Assembly (NCBI GenBank): GCA_021129815.1
Contig: JAJOKN010000081.1
Coordinates: 1-31,082, forward strand
Reading direction: 5' to 3'
From: Desulfotomaculum sp.
GTDB lineage: Bacteria; Bacillota; Desulfotomaculia; Desulfotomaculales; Desulfohalotomaculaceae
Length of the DNA: 31,082 bases
The position numbers and the translations under genes are program-made. The notes beneath the pieces are model-generated. The model did not search any database, had not been told where the DNA came from, and worked only from the letters and a program-made list of their open reading frames with translations. Of the stretch, positions 24,407 through 31,082 are shown piece by piece. The stretch's first letter is position 1; each line of letters opens with the position of its first letter.

Positions 24407-26311
24407 TCACACATCTAGATTTTTTACATATTTAGCATTCTTCTGAATAAATTTCCGCCTCGGTTCAACTTTATCACCCATGAGCATTGAGAATATTTCA
24501 TCTGCTTTCAATGCATCATTTAAACTCACTTTAAGCAATGTGCGATTTGCAGGATTCATGGTTGTGTCCCAAAGCTGCTCCGCATTCATTTCACCAAGCC
24601 CTTTATAGCGCTGAATGGTGATGGAATTTCGCCCTATCTTTTCAAGCAGCTCTTTGAGCTCCGCATCGCTGTAAGCATATTTTTCATTTTTGCCCTTTTT
24701 AACTTTATACAGCGGAGGCTGCGCAATAAAAAGGTATCCTGCCTCTATAAGAGGACGCATGTACCTATAAAAAAAAGTGAGAAGAAGCGTTCTTATATGA
24801 GCTCCATCTACATCGGCATCTGTCATTATTATCACTTTATGATAACGTGCCTTTGTTATGTCAAATTCACTTCCTATGCCTGTGCCAAGAGCTGTTATCA
24901 TTGCTTTTATTTCTTCATTGTTCAACATTTTATCTAATCTCGATTTCTCCACATTTAAAATTTTACCTCGAAGCGGCAGAATAGCTTGAAACTTGCGATC
25001 TCTCCCTAACTTCGCAGAACCACCTGCAGAATCTCCCTCTACCAAATATAACTCTGACACGCTCGGATCCTTGCTGGAACAATCTGCAAGTTTTCCAGGT
25101 AGTGAGTTGCTTTCAAGAGCGCTTTTCCTCTTTAGTTCTCTTGTTTTTCGTGCAGCTTCTCTCGCTCTAAAAGCAACAATTGCTTTTTCTGCAATTTTCC
25201 TAGCTATTTTAGGATTTTCTTCCAAAAAGCTTGAAAATTCTTTAAATACGACAGATTCAACAATTCCCTTCACTTCGCTGTTTCCAAGCTTAGATTTAGT
25301 TTGTCCTTCAAACTGAGGTTCAGTTACTTTCACACTTATAACAGCAGTCATTCCTTCACGAATGTCCTCACCGAAAAGGCTCCTTTGTTCGCTGCTCTTA
25401 AGTAAACCATGCTTTTTTATGTAATCATTTACAGCTCTGGTGAGTGCTGTCTTAAATCCTACTTCATGTGTACCCCCATCGACAGTCCTTATGTTGTTAA
25501 CATATGACAGTATATTTTCTGAATAACCAGTGTTGTATTGAATTGCTGCCTCAACAATTACTTTATCCTTTTCATCATAAAAATACATGGGTGTATCATT
25601 TATAACAGTTTTATTTCTATTCAAGTGTTTTACAAAGTCTCTTATGCCGCTTTTATGTTCAAATACGATTTTTTCACCTGTGCGTTCATCAACTAAAACA
25701 ATCTTTATTCCTCTATTAAGATATGAAAGCTCTCTTAAACGCTTTGATAATATGTCCGTCTTAAACTCCAAATCCTCAAAGATTTTGCTATCAGGTTTAA
25801 AAGATATCTTCGTACCCGTGCCTTGTGAATCACCCACTACTTCAAGCTTAGATGTAGGTATACCTCTTTTGAATTTCTGTGTGTATATCTTACCATTTCT
25901 GCACACCTCAACTACCAACCACTCAGACAAAGCATTTACAACAGAAACCCCTACGCCGTGTAGTCCTCCAGATACTTTATATCCGCCACTTCCAAACTTA
26001 CCACCTGCATGTAAAGTAGTGAGTACCACTTCCACAGCAGGTTTTTTAATTTTTGGATGAATATCCACTGGAATACCACGACCATTATCTACAACAGTGA
26101 TGCTGTTGTCTTTATGTATTTCTACCGTTATCAAGTCACAATAACCAGCCATTGCTTCATCTACGCTGTTATCCACTACTTCATAAACCAAGTGATGAAG
26201 CCCTTTTATACAAGTGCTCCCTATGTACATACCAGGGCGCCGTCTTACTGCTTCCAATCCCTCTAATACCTGTATTTCTTCTGCACTGTATTTGTCGCTC
26301 TTATTACTCAT
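24407..26311 (-). CDS. gyrB: DNA gyrase subunit B
   Basis: This 634-residue ATPase subunit of gyrase has the GHKL ATPase domain (about 1-220; EVVDNSVDEAMAG, DNGRGIPVD, GGLHGVGVSVVNALS), the transducer with QTKSKLGN (337-344), and the TOPRIM domain with EGDSAGG (425-431) and DADVDG (498-503), ending in RYKGLGEMNAEQLWDTTMNP. Length is typical of Gram-positive GyrB without the proteobacterial insert. The ATG follows a GGGAGG site. It is 34 bp after remB and followed by gyrA after a gap containing a heptamer repeat. ParE is excluded by the partner GyrA and the origin context. Confidence 0.98.
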   Translation of the reverse strand: MSNKSDKYSAEEIQVLEGLEAVRRRPGMYIGSTCIKGLHHLVYEVVDNSVDEAMAGYCDLITVEIHKDNSITVVDNGRGIPVDIHPKIKKPAVEVVLTTLHAGGKFGSGGYKVSGGLHGVGVSVVNALSEWLVVEVCRNGKIYTQKFKRGIPTSKLEVVGDSQGTGTKISFKPDSKIFEDLEFKTDILSKRLRELSYLNRGIKIVLVDERTGEKIVFEHKSGIRDFVKHLNRNKTVINDTPMYFYDEKDKVIVEAAIQYNTGYSENILSYVNNIRTVDGGTHEVGFKTALTRAVNDYIKKHGLLKSSEQRSLFGEDIREGMTAVISVKVTEPQFEGQTKSKLGNSEVKGIVESVVFKEFSSFLEENPKIARKIAEKAIVAFRAREAARKTRELKRKSALESNSLPGKLADCSSKDPSVSELYLVEGDSAGGSAKLGRDRKFQAILPLRGKILNVEKSRLDKMLNNEEIKAMITALGTGIGSEFDITKARYHKVIIMTDADVDGAHIRTLLLTFFYRYMRPLIEAGYLFIAQPPLYKVKKGKNEKYAYSDAELKELLEKIGRNSITIQRYKGLGEMNAEQLWDTTMNPANRTLLKVSLNDALKADEIFSMLMGDKVEPRRKFIQKNAKYVKNLDV

Positions 26312-26345
26312 GAAATCCTCCCTTTTAATTTAAGTCATAACCAAG

Positions 26346-26540
26346 CTAAAAATATGAATTAGAATTAAACCTCTTTTTCAATGTGTCGCAAGATATCAAA
26401 GAATCATAGCATTTATCGCTGGTAACTATATATGATTTTGCTTTACTCTTTGAATTTTTATCATTTTTTACTTTGATATCAAAAATAGCTACAATGTCTT
26501 TTTTAGGTATCATTACATTATTCCCTATATGAACAAACAC
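26346..26540 (-). CDS. remB: RemB/YaaB-type DUF370 protein
   Basis: The 64-residue protein begins MFVHIGNNVMIPKKDIVAIFD and ends CDTLKKRFNSNSYF, matching B. subtilis RemB/YaaB, which occupies the same place between recF and gyrB. RemA/RemB are DNA-binding activators of extracellular matrix and related genes in Bacillus; the role here is inferred only. The start is the GTG at 26540, eight bases after AGGAGG (26554-26549). An earlier in-frame GTG at 26549 overlaps that site and can be ruled out. It is shorter than the 81-residue Bacillus protein, lacking part of the middle. Ribosome binding site and start lie in the module shared with gyrA. Confidence 0.88.
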   Translation of the reverse strand: MFVHIGNNVMIPKKDIVAIFDIKVKNDKNSKSKAKSYIVTSDKCYDSLISCDTLKKRFNSNSYF

Positions 26541-26559
26541 TATAAACACCTCCTATAAC

Positions 26560-26590
26560 GGTAGTCGGATGTCGGAAGTCAGAAGTCAGG
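26560..26590 (+). repeat. short heptamer repeat in the recF-remB gap
   Basis: Plus-strand units ggtagtc, ggatgtc, ggaagtc, agaagtc follow a TAAC boundary and then decay (aggaaaa). The repeat directly abuts the remB ribosome binding site. It is the cleanest of the three sites: every complete unit ends in GTC and has G at position 2. Confidence 0.78.
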
Positions 26591-26619
26591 AAAACTAAAG
26601 CCTATTTAAAATCTTAAAT

Positions 26620-27720
26620 TCAACTAATCAATGATAATCTACCGTTTTCTACAATGTATTCGCTGCAATCTTTCAAAATTGAACTAGCTTTAAAGTTATT
26701 TGTAGTTATGAAAGTCTGCATGCCTTTTTCAATCTGGCACAGCAACATTTCTTGCCTATCCTCATCCAACTCAAAAAACACATCATCTAATAACAAAATA
26801 GGGCTCAATCCGTAATTGTTTTTATATAAAGAAATCAACGCTAGCTTTAAACTCAACACAACTGTTCTCTGCTGACCTTGTGAACCAAAAATCTTCACAT
26901 CTTTTCCATTCACTAAAAAAATCAAGTCATCTCTGTGAGGTCCTATAACTGTATATCCTTTTTTAATTTCTTTTTCACGTACATGTTTTAAAGCATTCAA
27001 AAATTTGCTTTTAAGTTCAAACTCGTTTAAAGCACCTTCAATTTCTACAGAAGAAAGGTAATGTATTTCTAATTTTTCTGAATCCTTTGTCATGATGCTG
27101 TGCCATTTTATTGCAATCGGTATTATTGCTTTCAATATTTCAAATCTTTGTAGTAAAACATCCGTTCCTAAGCTCACTAATTGATTTGTCCAAGCATCTA
27201 ATTCCAAATGACTTTTTTTATCATAAGTATTTTTCAACAAGTGATTGCGATGGTAAAGCACTCTATTATACTGACAGACACAATCCTGATATTTATCAAA
27301 AAAAAATCCCGCCTCTTTATCAAGAAAATTGCGCCTTGCTGTAGACGAACCTTTAATCAACTCTAAATCATTCGGAGTAAACAATACAACACATGAACGA
27401 ACATCTCTTATTTTTTTCTTTACGTTATTTACAAATATACTTTTTTTACCATCCTTGTTTATTACAATAGATTGTTTGTAATCGATATTGTTTTTTGATA
27501 TCACAGTTGTAACTTTTGCATAATCGCTGTTCCAGTTTATCACCTCTTTATCGCTGTTAGCACGGTAAGAATATCCTGTTAAATTAAAAAATATCGCTTC
27601 TATCAGATTAGTTTTACCTTGAGCATTTTTACCTGTGATTATATTTAATAACGAATGGGGCTTAAATTTTGTGTTTATGTGATTTCTAAACATATTGACA
27701 TCAATTTCCAATAACTGCAA
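26620..27720 (-). CDS. recF: RecF DNA repair/recombination ATPase
   Basis: The SMC-like ABC ATPase loads RecA on gapped DNA with RecO and RecR. The Walker A motif GKNAQGKTN begins at about residue 30; the signature SQGQQRTVVLSLKLA and Walker B LLLDDVFFELD follow near the C-terminus. I choose the TTG at 27720 (366 residues): it has a GAGGTGG site eight bases upstream, and the resulting N-terminus lines up with B. subtilis RecF residue for residue up to the (F/Y)RN motif. The in-frame GTG at 27732 lies inside that ribosome binding site. It starts 24 bp after the S4 gene. Length is normal. Confidence 0.96.
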   Translation of the reverse strand: MQLLEIDVNMFRNHINTKFKPHSLLNIITGKNAQGKTNLIEAIFFNLTGYSYRANSDKEVINWNSDYAKVTTVISKNNIDYKQSIVINKDGKKSIFVNNVKKKIRDVRSCVVLFTPNDLELIKGSSTARRNFLDKEAGFFFDKYQDCVCQYNRVLYHRNHLLKNTYDKKSHLELDAWTNQLVSLGTDVLLQRFEILKAIIPIAIKWHSIMTKDSEKLEIHYLSSVEIEGALNEFELKSKFLNALKHVREKEIKKGYTVIGPHRDDLIFLVNGKDVKIFGSQGQQRTVVLSLKLALISLYKNNYGLSPILLLDDVFFELDEDRQEMLLCQIEKGMQTFITTNNFKASSILKDCSEYIVENGRLSLIS

Positions 27721-27744
27721 TAAAAAAGCCACCTCGTAATAACG

Positions 27745-27963
27745 TTATTTTTCAAAAACAGCCTTAAATTTACCTATTCCTTCGACTTCTATCAAATCAC
27801 CATCCGAAATTTTATAACTGCGCCTTGTTTCTATTTTTCCATTTACCTTTACTTTGCCTGACTGAATCATGAGCTTGCTCTGTCCACCTGTGCTCGTAAC
27901 TCTAGACCACTTTAAAAATTGATCCAATCTTATATTCCCACCTACAACTATTTCTCTTATCAT
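27745..27963 (-). CDS. yaaA: S4-domain RNA-binding protein YaaA/RlbA-type
   Basis: This 72-residue protein is almost entirely an S4 RNA-binding domain: IRLDQFLKWSRVTSTGGQSKLMIQSGKVKVNG, then ETRRSYKISDGDLIEVEG. It sits between dnaN and recF exactly as YaaA (RlbA) does in Bacillus, where it has been linked to ribosome assembly. A GGG-containing site precedes the ATG. The dnaN stop is 22 bp upstream, so it is in the same transcript. The function in this organism is inferred from family and position. It is not related to the E. coli YaaA peroxide-response protein. Confidence 0.92.
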   Translation of the reverse strand: MIREIVVGGNIRLDQFLKWSRVTSTGGQSKLMIQSGKVKVNGKIETRRSYKISDGDLIEVEGIGKFKAVFEK

Positions 27964-27985
27964 CGATAAAATCCCTTTCTTTAAA

Positions 27986-29158
27986 TCAAATAGAACGAAC
28001 TGGCAAAATCAACACCAAATGTTCGCTTGATATTTTATTTTCATCATCTGCAATGGGTTTTACTATCCCTGGGCTTAAAGCACCGTTTATTTCAAAGTAT
28101 ATTTCTTCTGCATCCATGGTGTTCAATACATCTACAAGGTAACTTGCGTTAAATGCAACTTTTATTGGCTCTCCCTCTCTTACTATATCCATTTCTTCAT
28201 GTATAGAACCAACTTCAGTATTTGCTGTAATTAACAATAAGTCCTCTTTTTGTTCTGTAAAATCTTCTTGAATATGAGTAGTAAATTTGATAACTTGATT
28301 TTCCTTCTTCATCAAGAGCAAAGCTCTTTCTATGGATGATAAAAAATTCCTTGTGTTTATTTTTATTTTTGACTTATAACCTTTAGGTATTACCTGTTCA
28401 TAGTTGGGGAAATTCCCTTCTATTAATCTGGAAGTCAGCTCTGCATTTTTAAGATTAAATACTACTTGATTTTCTTTGATTGTTATCCTTATCATGTCTT
28501 CATTTTTTTCTGCATCAATTATACTCAATATTTTGATTAACTTATCCAATGTTTCTCCTGGTATTATGATTTCTATATCACTTTCAATATTCATATCATC
28601 TAGAGAACAATTTTTAAGCGCTAGTTTATATGTATCAGTTGCGACTAAAGTCAAGCCCATGTCTTTGTTTAATTTAAACAACACGCCTGTAAATACTGGC
28701 TTTGTTTCATCTTTTCCTGTTGCAAATAATACTTTTCCCAACGCATCTTTTAAGAGCTGCATGGGGATTGTAAACTCAGTTTTTACTTTTTGATCTGACG
28801 AAAATTCTGGAAATTCATTTGGATCATAACCTTTTAAACTTATTTTGTTTTTTAAATATTCAATGGTCATTACATTATCTTTTACTTCTATGTTTATAGG
28901 CATACTTGGTAATTTGCGTACAACTTCAGTTATATATCTAGCCGGTACTGCTATTTCTCCTTCTTCCTTTATTTCTGCTTGTACATTGTAGGATTTTATA
29001 CTTGTTTCAAGATCTGTAGCCATAAGCGTCATAGTATTATTTTTTTCAGTTTTTAGTAATATGCTTGATAAAATTGGCATAGTATTTTTAAAAGCAACTG
29101 ATCTTTGCACTGTTTGTATGCTTTTTAATAAGCTTTCTTTGTCTATTGTTATTTTCAT
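27986..29158 (-). CDS. dnaN: DNA polymerase III beta subunit (sliding clamp)
   Basis: The 390-residue protein has the three-domain clamp layout, opening MKITIDKESLLKSIQTVQRSV and containing MPILSSILLKTE, LEGNFPNYEQVIPKGYKS-type (here LIEGNFPNYEQVIP) and the C-terminal LVLILPVRSI peptide-binding pocket strand. The clamp is a ring dimer that tethers polymerase to DNA. It is slightly longer than the 366-378 residues typical of the family, with an acidic insert (HIQEDFTEQKEDLL) near 310. AAGGAG precedes the ATG. It lies 301 bp from dnaA, across the downstream half of oriC. Confidence 0.97.
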   Translation of the reverse strand: MKITIDKESLLKSIQTVQRSVAFKNTMPILSSILLKTEKNNTMTLMATDLETSIKSYNVQAEIKEEGEIAVPARYITEVVRKLPSMPINIEVKDNVMTIEYLKNKISLKGYDPNEFPEFSSDQKVKTEFTIPMQLLKDALGKVLFATGKDETKPVFTGVLFKLNKDMGLTLVATDTYKLALKNCSLDDMNIESDIEIIIPGETLDKLIKILSIIDAEKNEDMIRITIKENQVVFNLKNAELTSRLIEGNFPNYEQVIPKGYKSKIKINTRNFLSSIERALLLMKKENQVIKFTTHIQEDFTEQKEDLLLITANTEVGSIHEEMDIVREGEPIKVAFNASYLVDVLNTMDAEEIYFEINGALSPGIVKPIADDENKISSEHLVLILPVRSI

Positions 29159-29459
29159 TGTTTTTACATCTCCTTTTTTTAGTTGGAATATAATTATCTT
29201 TTAAATATTGTCGTAGTAGTAATAAGCTGTGTGTTTTTGTGTATATCTATTTCAAAGCAGTAAAAAACATGATGGTTATGAAATAATAATCTTGTAGATT
29301 GTATGTTTAAAACTATTTTATATTACGTGTAAATTTATTTTTAGTTTATTTTTATTGTTTTTTAATCCACATTCTTTTGTATTTTTTACTTATACTTTTT
29401 GTGCAACTGTGGATAAGATAAAAGAATCTTACTTTTAAGGTTTTGTATAACAAAGCATG
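29159..29459. other. downstream half of oriC (dnaA-dnaN spacer)
   Basis: This 301-bp, very AT-rich gap has no gene. It contains a perfect DnaA box, TGTGGATAA at 29408-29416 on the plus strand, an 8/9 box TAATCCACA at 29363-29371, and a 7/9 match TGTGTATAT at 29238-29246. A DnaA-trio-like run lies at 29214-29225, followed towards dnaN by an A/T-only-type stretch. The order boxes, trios, AT-rich DNA, dnaN is as in B. subtilis. A dnaN promoter must also lie here, but I find no convincing one. Confidence 0.8.
29214..29225 (+). other. candidate DnaA-trio element of the unwinding region
   Basis: The plus strand reads TAG TAG TAA TAA. Read 3'-5', starting at the box-proximal end, this is AAT AAT GAT GAT, four consecutive 3'-(A/G)AT-5' trios as described for bacterial origins. 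A short GCTGTGTG stretch and a 7/9 DnaA box follow on the box side; AT-rich DNA lies on the dnaN side. Confidence 0.55.
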
Positions 29460-30797
29460 TTAGCCTTTTATTTTTTTGATTAATTTATTTATCGTTTCTC
29501 TTAGTTCTAAGTCATTTTCAATTTCCGCACTTATTTTTTCGCAGCCATGCAAAATAGTTGTGTGGTCTCTACCCCCAAAGGCTTCCCCTATTTTTGGCAA
29601 TGATGCGCCATTTACTAACTCCCTGCAAAGGTACATTGCTATCTGCCTTGGAAATGCTACTTTTCGGGTTCTTTTTTTTGTTTTTAAGTCTTCCACCTTC
29701 AAGTCGTAGTGTTCGGCTACTACCCGTTGTACCAGTTCTATCGTTATTTTCTTAGGTGCTTCGGGTGAAATTATATCTTTTAACACTTGTTCTGCTATTT
29801 CTCGAGAAACAGTTATATTATTGAGTGAAGCGTAAGCTATTACTTTATTTAGAGCTCCTTCTAGTTTACGTATATTTGACTGAATTTTGTCAGCTATATA
29901 ATAGATAGTTTCATCAGGCACTTCTAGCCTTTCTAATTGAGCTTTTTTCCTCAATATAGCTACTCTTGTTTCATAGTCAGGAGGTTGAATGTCTGTTATG
30001 AGTCCCCATTCAAATCTTGAACGCAGTCTATCTTCTAATGTTGGTATATTTTTTGGAGGACGATCGCTAGAAATTATTATTTGTTTATTTGATTCATATA
30101 GCGTATTAAAAGTGTGAAAAAATTCCTCTTGTGTTCTTTCCTTTCCTGCCAGAAATTGTATGTCGTCTATAAGCAAAACATCTATTTTTCTGTATTTATT
30201 TCTAAATGATACAGTTTCTTTGTCTTTTATAGAATCTATTAGCTCATTTGTAAACTTTTCTGATGTTACATACGCTATTTTGATGTTTAGGATATTCTTT
30301 TTGATGTAATGGCCTATTGCATGCATTAAATGTGTTTTGCCTAACCCTACTCCTCCATATATAAACAATGGATTGTAAGTGCGACCTGGTGTTTCTGCAA
30401 CAGCTAAGGATGCTGCGTGAGCAAATTTATTGCTGTTCCCTACCACAAAAGTATCAAATGTATATCGATCAATTAACATGCAGTCTTCATCTACATGTTG
30501 CTTGTTGTTTTCTGTCGAAATATTTGATAGATATTCTTCTGCTTCGTCTGACAGTATAAACTGTATATTTACGTTTTTGTCTAATACTTCTTTAAAAGCT
30601 TGTTTTAGAATTGGAGTATACCGTTCATCAAGCCAGCTTTTTGAAAAGTGATTTGGTACTTCTATTAGCACAAAATTGTTATAGTAGCCTAAAGGCGTAA
30701 GTGATGTTACCCATGTTTCAAAGGAGTGTTTGTTTATTCTTTTTTTTAATATTGAGATAACTTGCTGCCAGTTTGTCAATAATTCACTTTTCAACAT
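29460..30797 (-). CDS. dnaA: chromosomal replication initiator protein DnaA
   Basis: The AAA+ initiator binds DnaA boxes and opens oriC. Domain I is at about 1-80 (WQQVISILKKRINKHSFETWV) and a short linker follows. Domain III has Walker A GGVGLGKT (148-155) and Walker B DVLLIDD (206-212), and domain IV has the DNA-binding signature GGRDHTTILHGCEKI (about 408-422). I choose the ATG at 30797 (445 residues): a TGGTGA-like site lies eight bases upstream, and the N-terminus fits the family. Two in-frame GTG codons at 30812 and 30809 would add five or four residues. Transcription probably starts from the promoter at 30934-30962, overlapping a DnaA box. Confidence 0.98.
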   Translation of the reverse strand: MLKSELLTNWQQVISILKKRINKHSFETWVTSLTPLGYYNNFVLIEVPNHFSKSWLDERYTPILKQAFKEVLDKNVNIQFILSDEAEEYLSNISTENNKQHVDEDCMLIDRYTFDTFVVGNSNKFAHAASLAVAETPGRTYNPLFIYGGVGLGKTHLMHAIGHYIKKNILNIKIAYVTSEKFTNELIDSIKDKETVSFRNKYRKIDVLLIDDIQFLAGKERTQEEFFHTFNTLYESNKQIIISSDRPPKNIPTLEDRLRSRFEWGLITDIQPPDYETRVAILRKKAQLERLEVPDETIYYIADKIQSNIRKLEGALNKVIAYASLNNITVSREIAEQVLKDIISPEAPKKITIELVQRVVAEHYDLKVEDLKTKKRTRKVAFPRQIAMYLCRELVNGASLPKIGEAFGGRDHTTILHGCEKISAEIENDLELRETINKLIKKIKG

Positions 30798-30812
30798 AAT
30801 TTTATTCACCAC

Positions 30813-31082
30813 ATTTATATTTTTAGTTGATAACTATTATTAAACACACAATGTTATACACAGGTTTATTCACAGGATGTTGATAAGCGGGTAATTTTGT
30901 GTATTTTTTATTTTAACTCAGATGGTAACCTTAATGATAACAAAAGAGCTATCAGTTATCAACATAGTTTTGTTATTATTTTAGCTTTAAAAATTGGCTG
31001 AAAATTGCAATATTTAAATGCAACAAACTTCTAAGAAACCTGAGTCAAGTCTATAAACATTTTAGTTCTTTCTTAAAAACCT
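30813..31082. other. upstream half of oriC (DnaA-box cluster before dnaA)
   Basis: No gene is visible in this 270-bp stretch. Four sequences matching the DnaA box TTATCCACA at 8 of 9 positions are present: TTATACACA (30854-30862), TTATTCACA (30866-30874), TGTTGATAA (30878-30886, opposite orientation) and TTATCAACA (30956-30964). The first three lie within 33 bp, with spacers of three bases. The rightmost part (30990-31082) is AT-rich and probably leads to divergent rpmH beyond the window, but no convincing rightward promoter was found. Confidence 0.85.
30934..30962 (-). promoter_or_regulatory. sigma-A promoter of dnaA overlapping a DnaA box
   Basis: The minus strand shows TTGATA (-35, 30962-30957), a 17-bp spacer and TATCAT (-10, 30939-30934), each 5/6 to consensus. 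The -35 hexamer lies inside the DnaA box TTATCAACA at 30956-30964, so DnaA binding there should block RNA polymerase: an autorepression layout known for dnaA genes in other bacteria. The leader to the dnaA start is about 130 bases and contains the three-box cluster. Confidence 0.7.

Noticed and set aside
26541..26549. GTG at 26549 as the start of remB, and GTG at 27732 as the start of recF.
   Set aside because: Both codons overlap the ribosome binding site that serves the downstream starts (GTG 26540 and TTG 27720), which also match the family N-termini better.
30990..31082. Rightward promoter for a divergent rpmH at the window end (TATAAA at 31052-31057).
   Set aside because: The matching -35 position has only three of six consensus bases, and the gene itself is not in the window.

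Overview
The window is the replication-origin end of an AT-rich Firmicutes chromosome, most likely an anaerobic, probably thermophilic member of the Clostridia. This rests on the gene order dnaA-dnaN-yaaA-recF-remB-gyrB-gyrA, the pdxS-pdxT-serS block, a YlmC/YmxH sporulation-family protein, and SLH-domain surface proteins together with CsaB. I cannot name the genus. All 22 genes lie on the minus strand, so they run leftward, away from the origin and co-directional with that fork. No tRNA, rRNA, CRISPR array or transposase gene is visible.

Right end (29159-31082): a bipartite oriC flanks dnaA. Upstream of dnaA are four near-consensus DnaA boxes and a sigma-A promoter whose -35 sits inside one of them. 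The dnaA-dnaN spacer holds a perfect DnaA box, an 8/9 box, and next to dnaN a DnaA-trio-like TAG/TAA run facing AT-rich DNA. The end of the window stops where the divergent rpmH-rnpA genes would be expected.

Replication block (21922-29158): sliding clamp, S4 RNA-binding protein, RecF, RemB and both gyrase subunits, tightly packed. The recF-remB and gyrB-gyrA gaps carry the same roughly 43-bp module: a ribosome binding site and GTG start joined to a degenerate heptamer repeat. A longer, inverted array of the same heptamer (14 units, consensus RGARGTY) fills much of the pdxS-pdxT gap. This repeat family is the least explained structure in the window.

Metabolic/translation block (18889-21822): PLP synthase (PdxS lyase, PdxT glutaminase) and seryl-tRNA synthetase.

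Cell-envelope block (1-18816): a membrane CapD-type UDP-sugar 4,6-dehydratase, an LCP wall-polymer transferase, a DUF4127 protein, a small exported protein, an exported FAD oxidoreductase with SLH-like C-terminal repeats, a DUF5693 membrane protein, the pyruvyl transferase CsaB, FabZ, a WecA/TagO-type lipid-carrier sugar-phosphate transferase, GalU, a phosphohexomutase, a subtilisin-like protease with three SLH domains, MurJ and a partial PRC-barrel protein. A coherent reading (inference) is that these genes build a pyruvylated secondary cell-wall polymer (sugar-phosphate mutase, GalU, dehydratase, lipid-carrier priming, LCP attachment, CsaB pyruvylation) and also encode proteins that may bind it (SLH protease, SLH-like oxidoreductase). 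Most spacers are under 120 bp and I see no convincing Rho-independent terminator.
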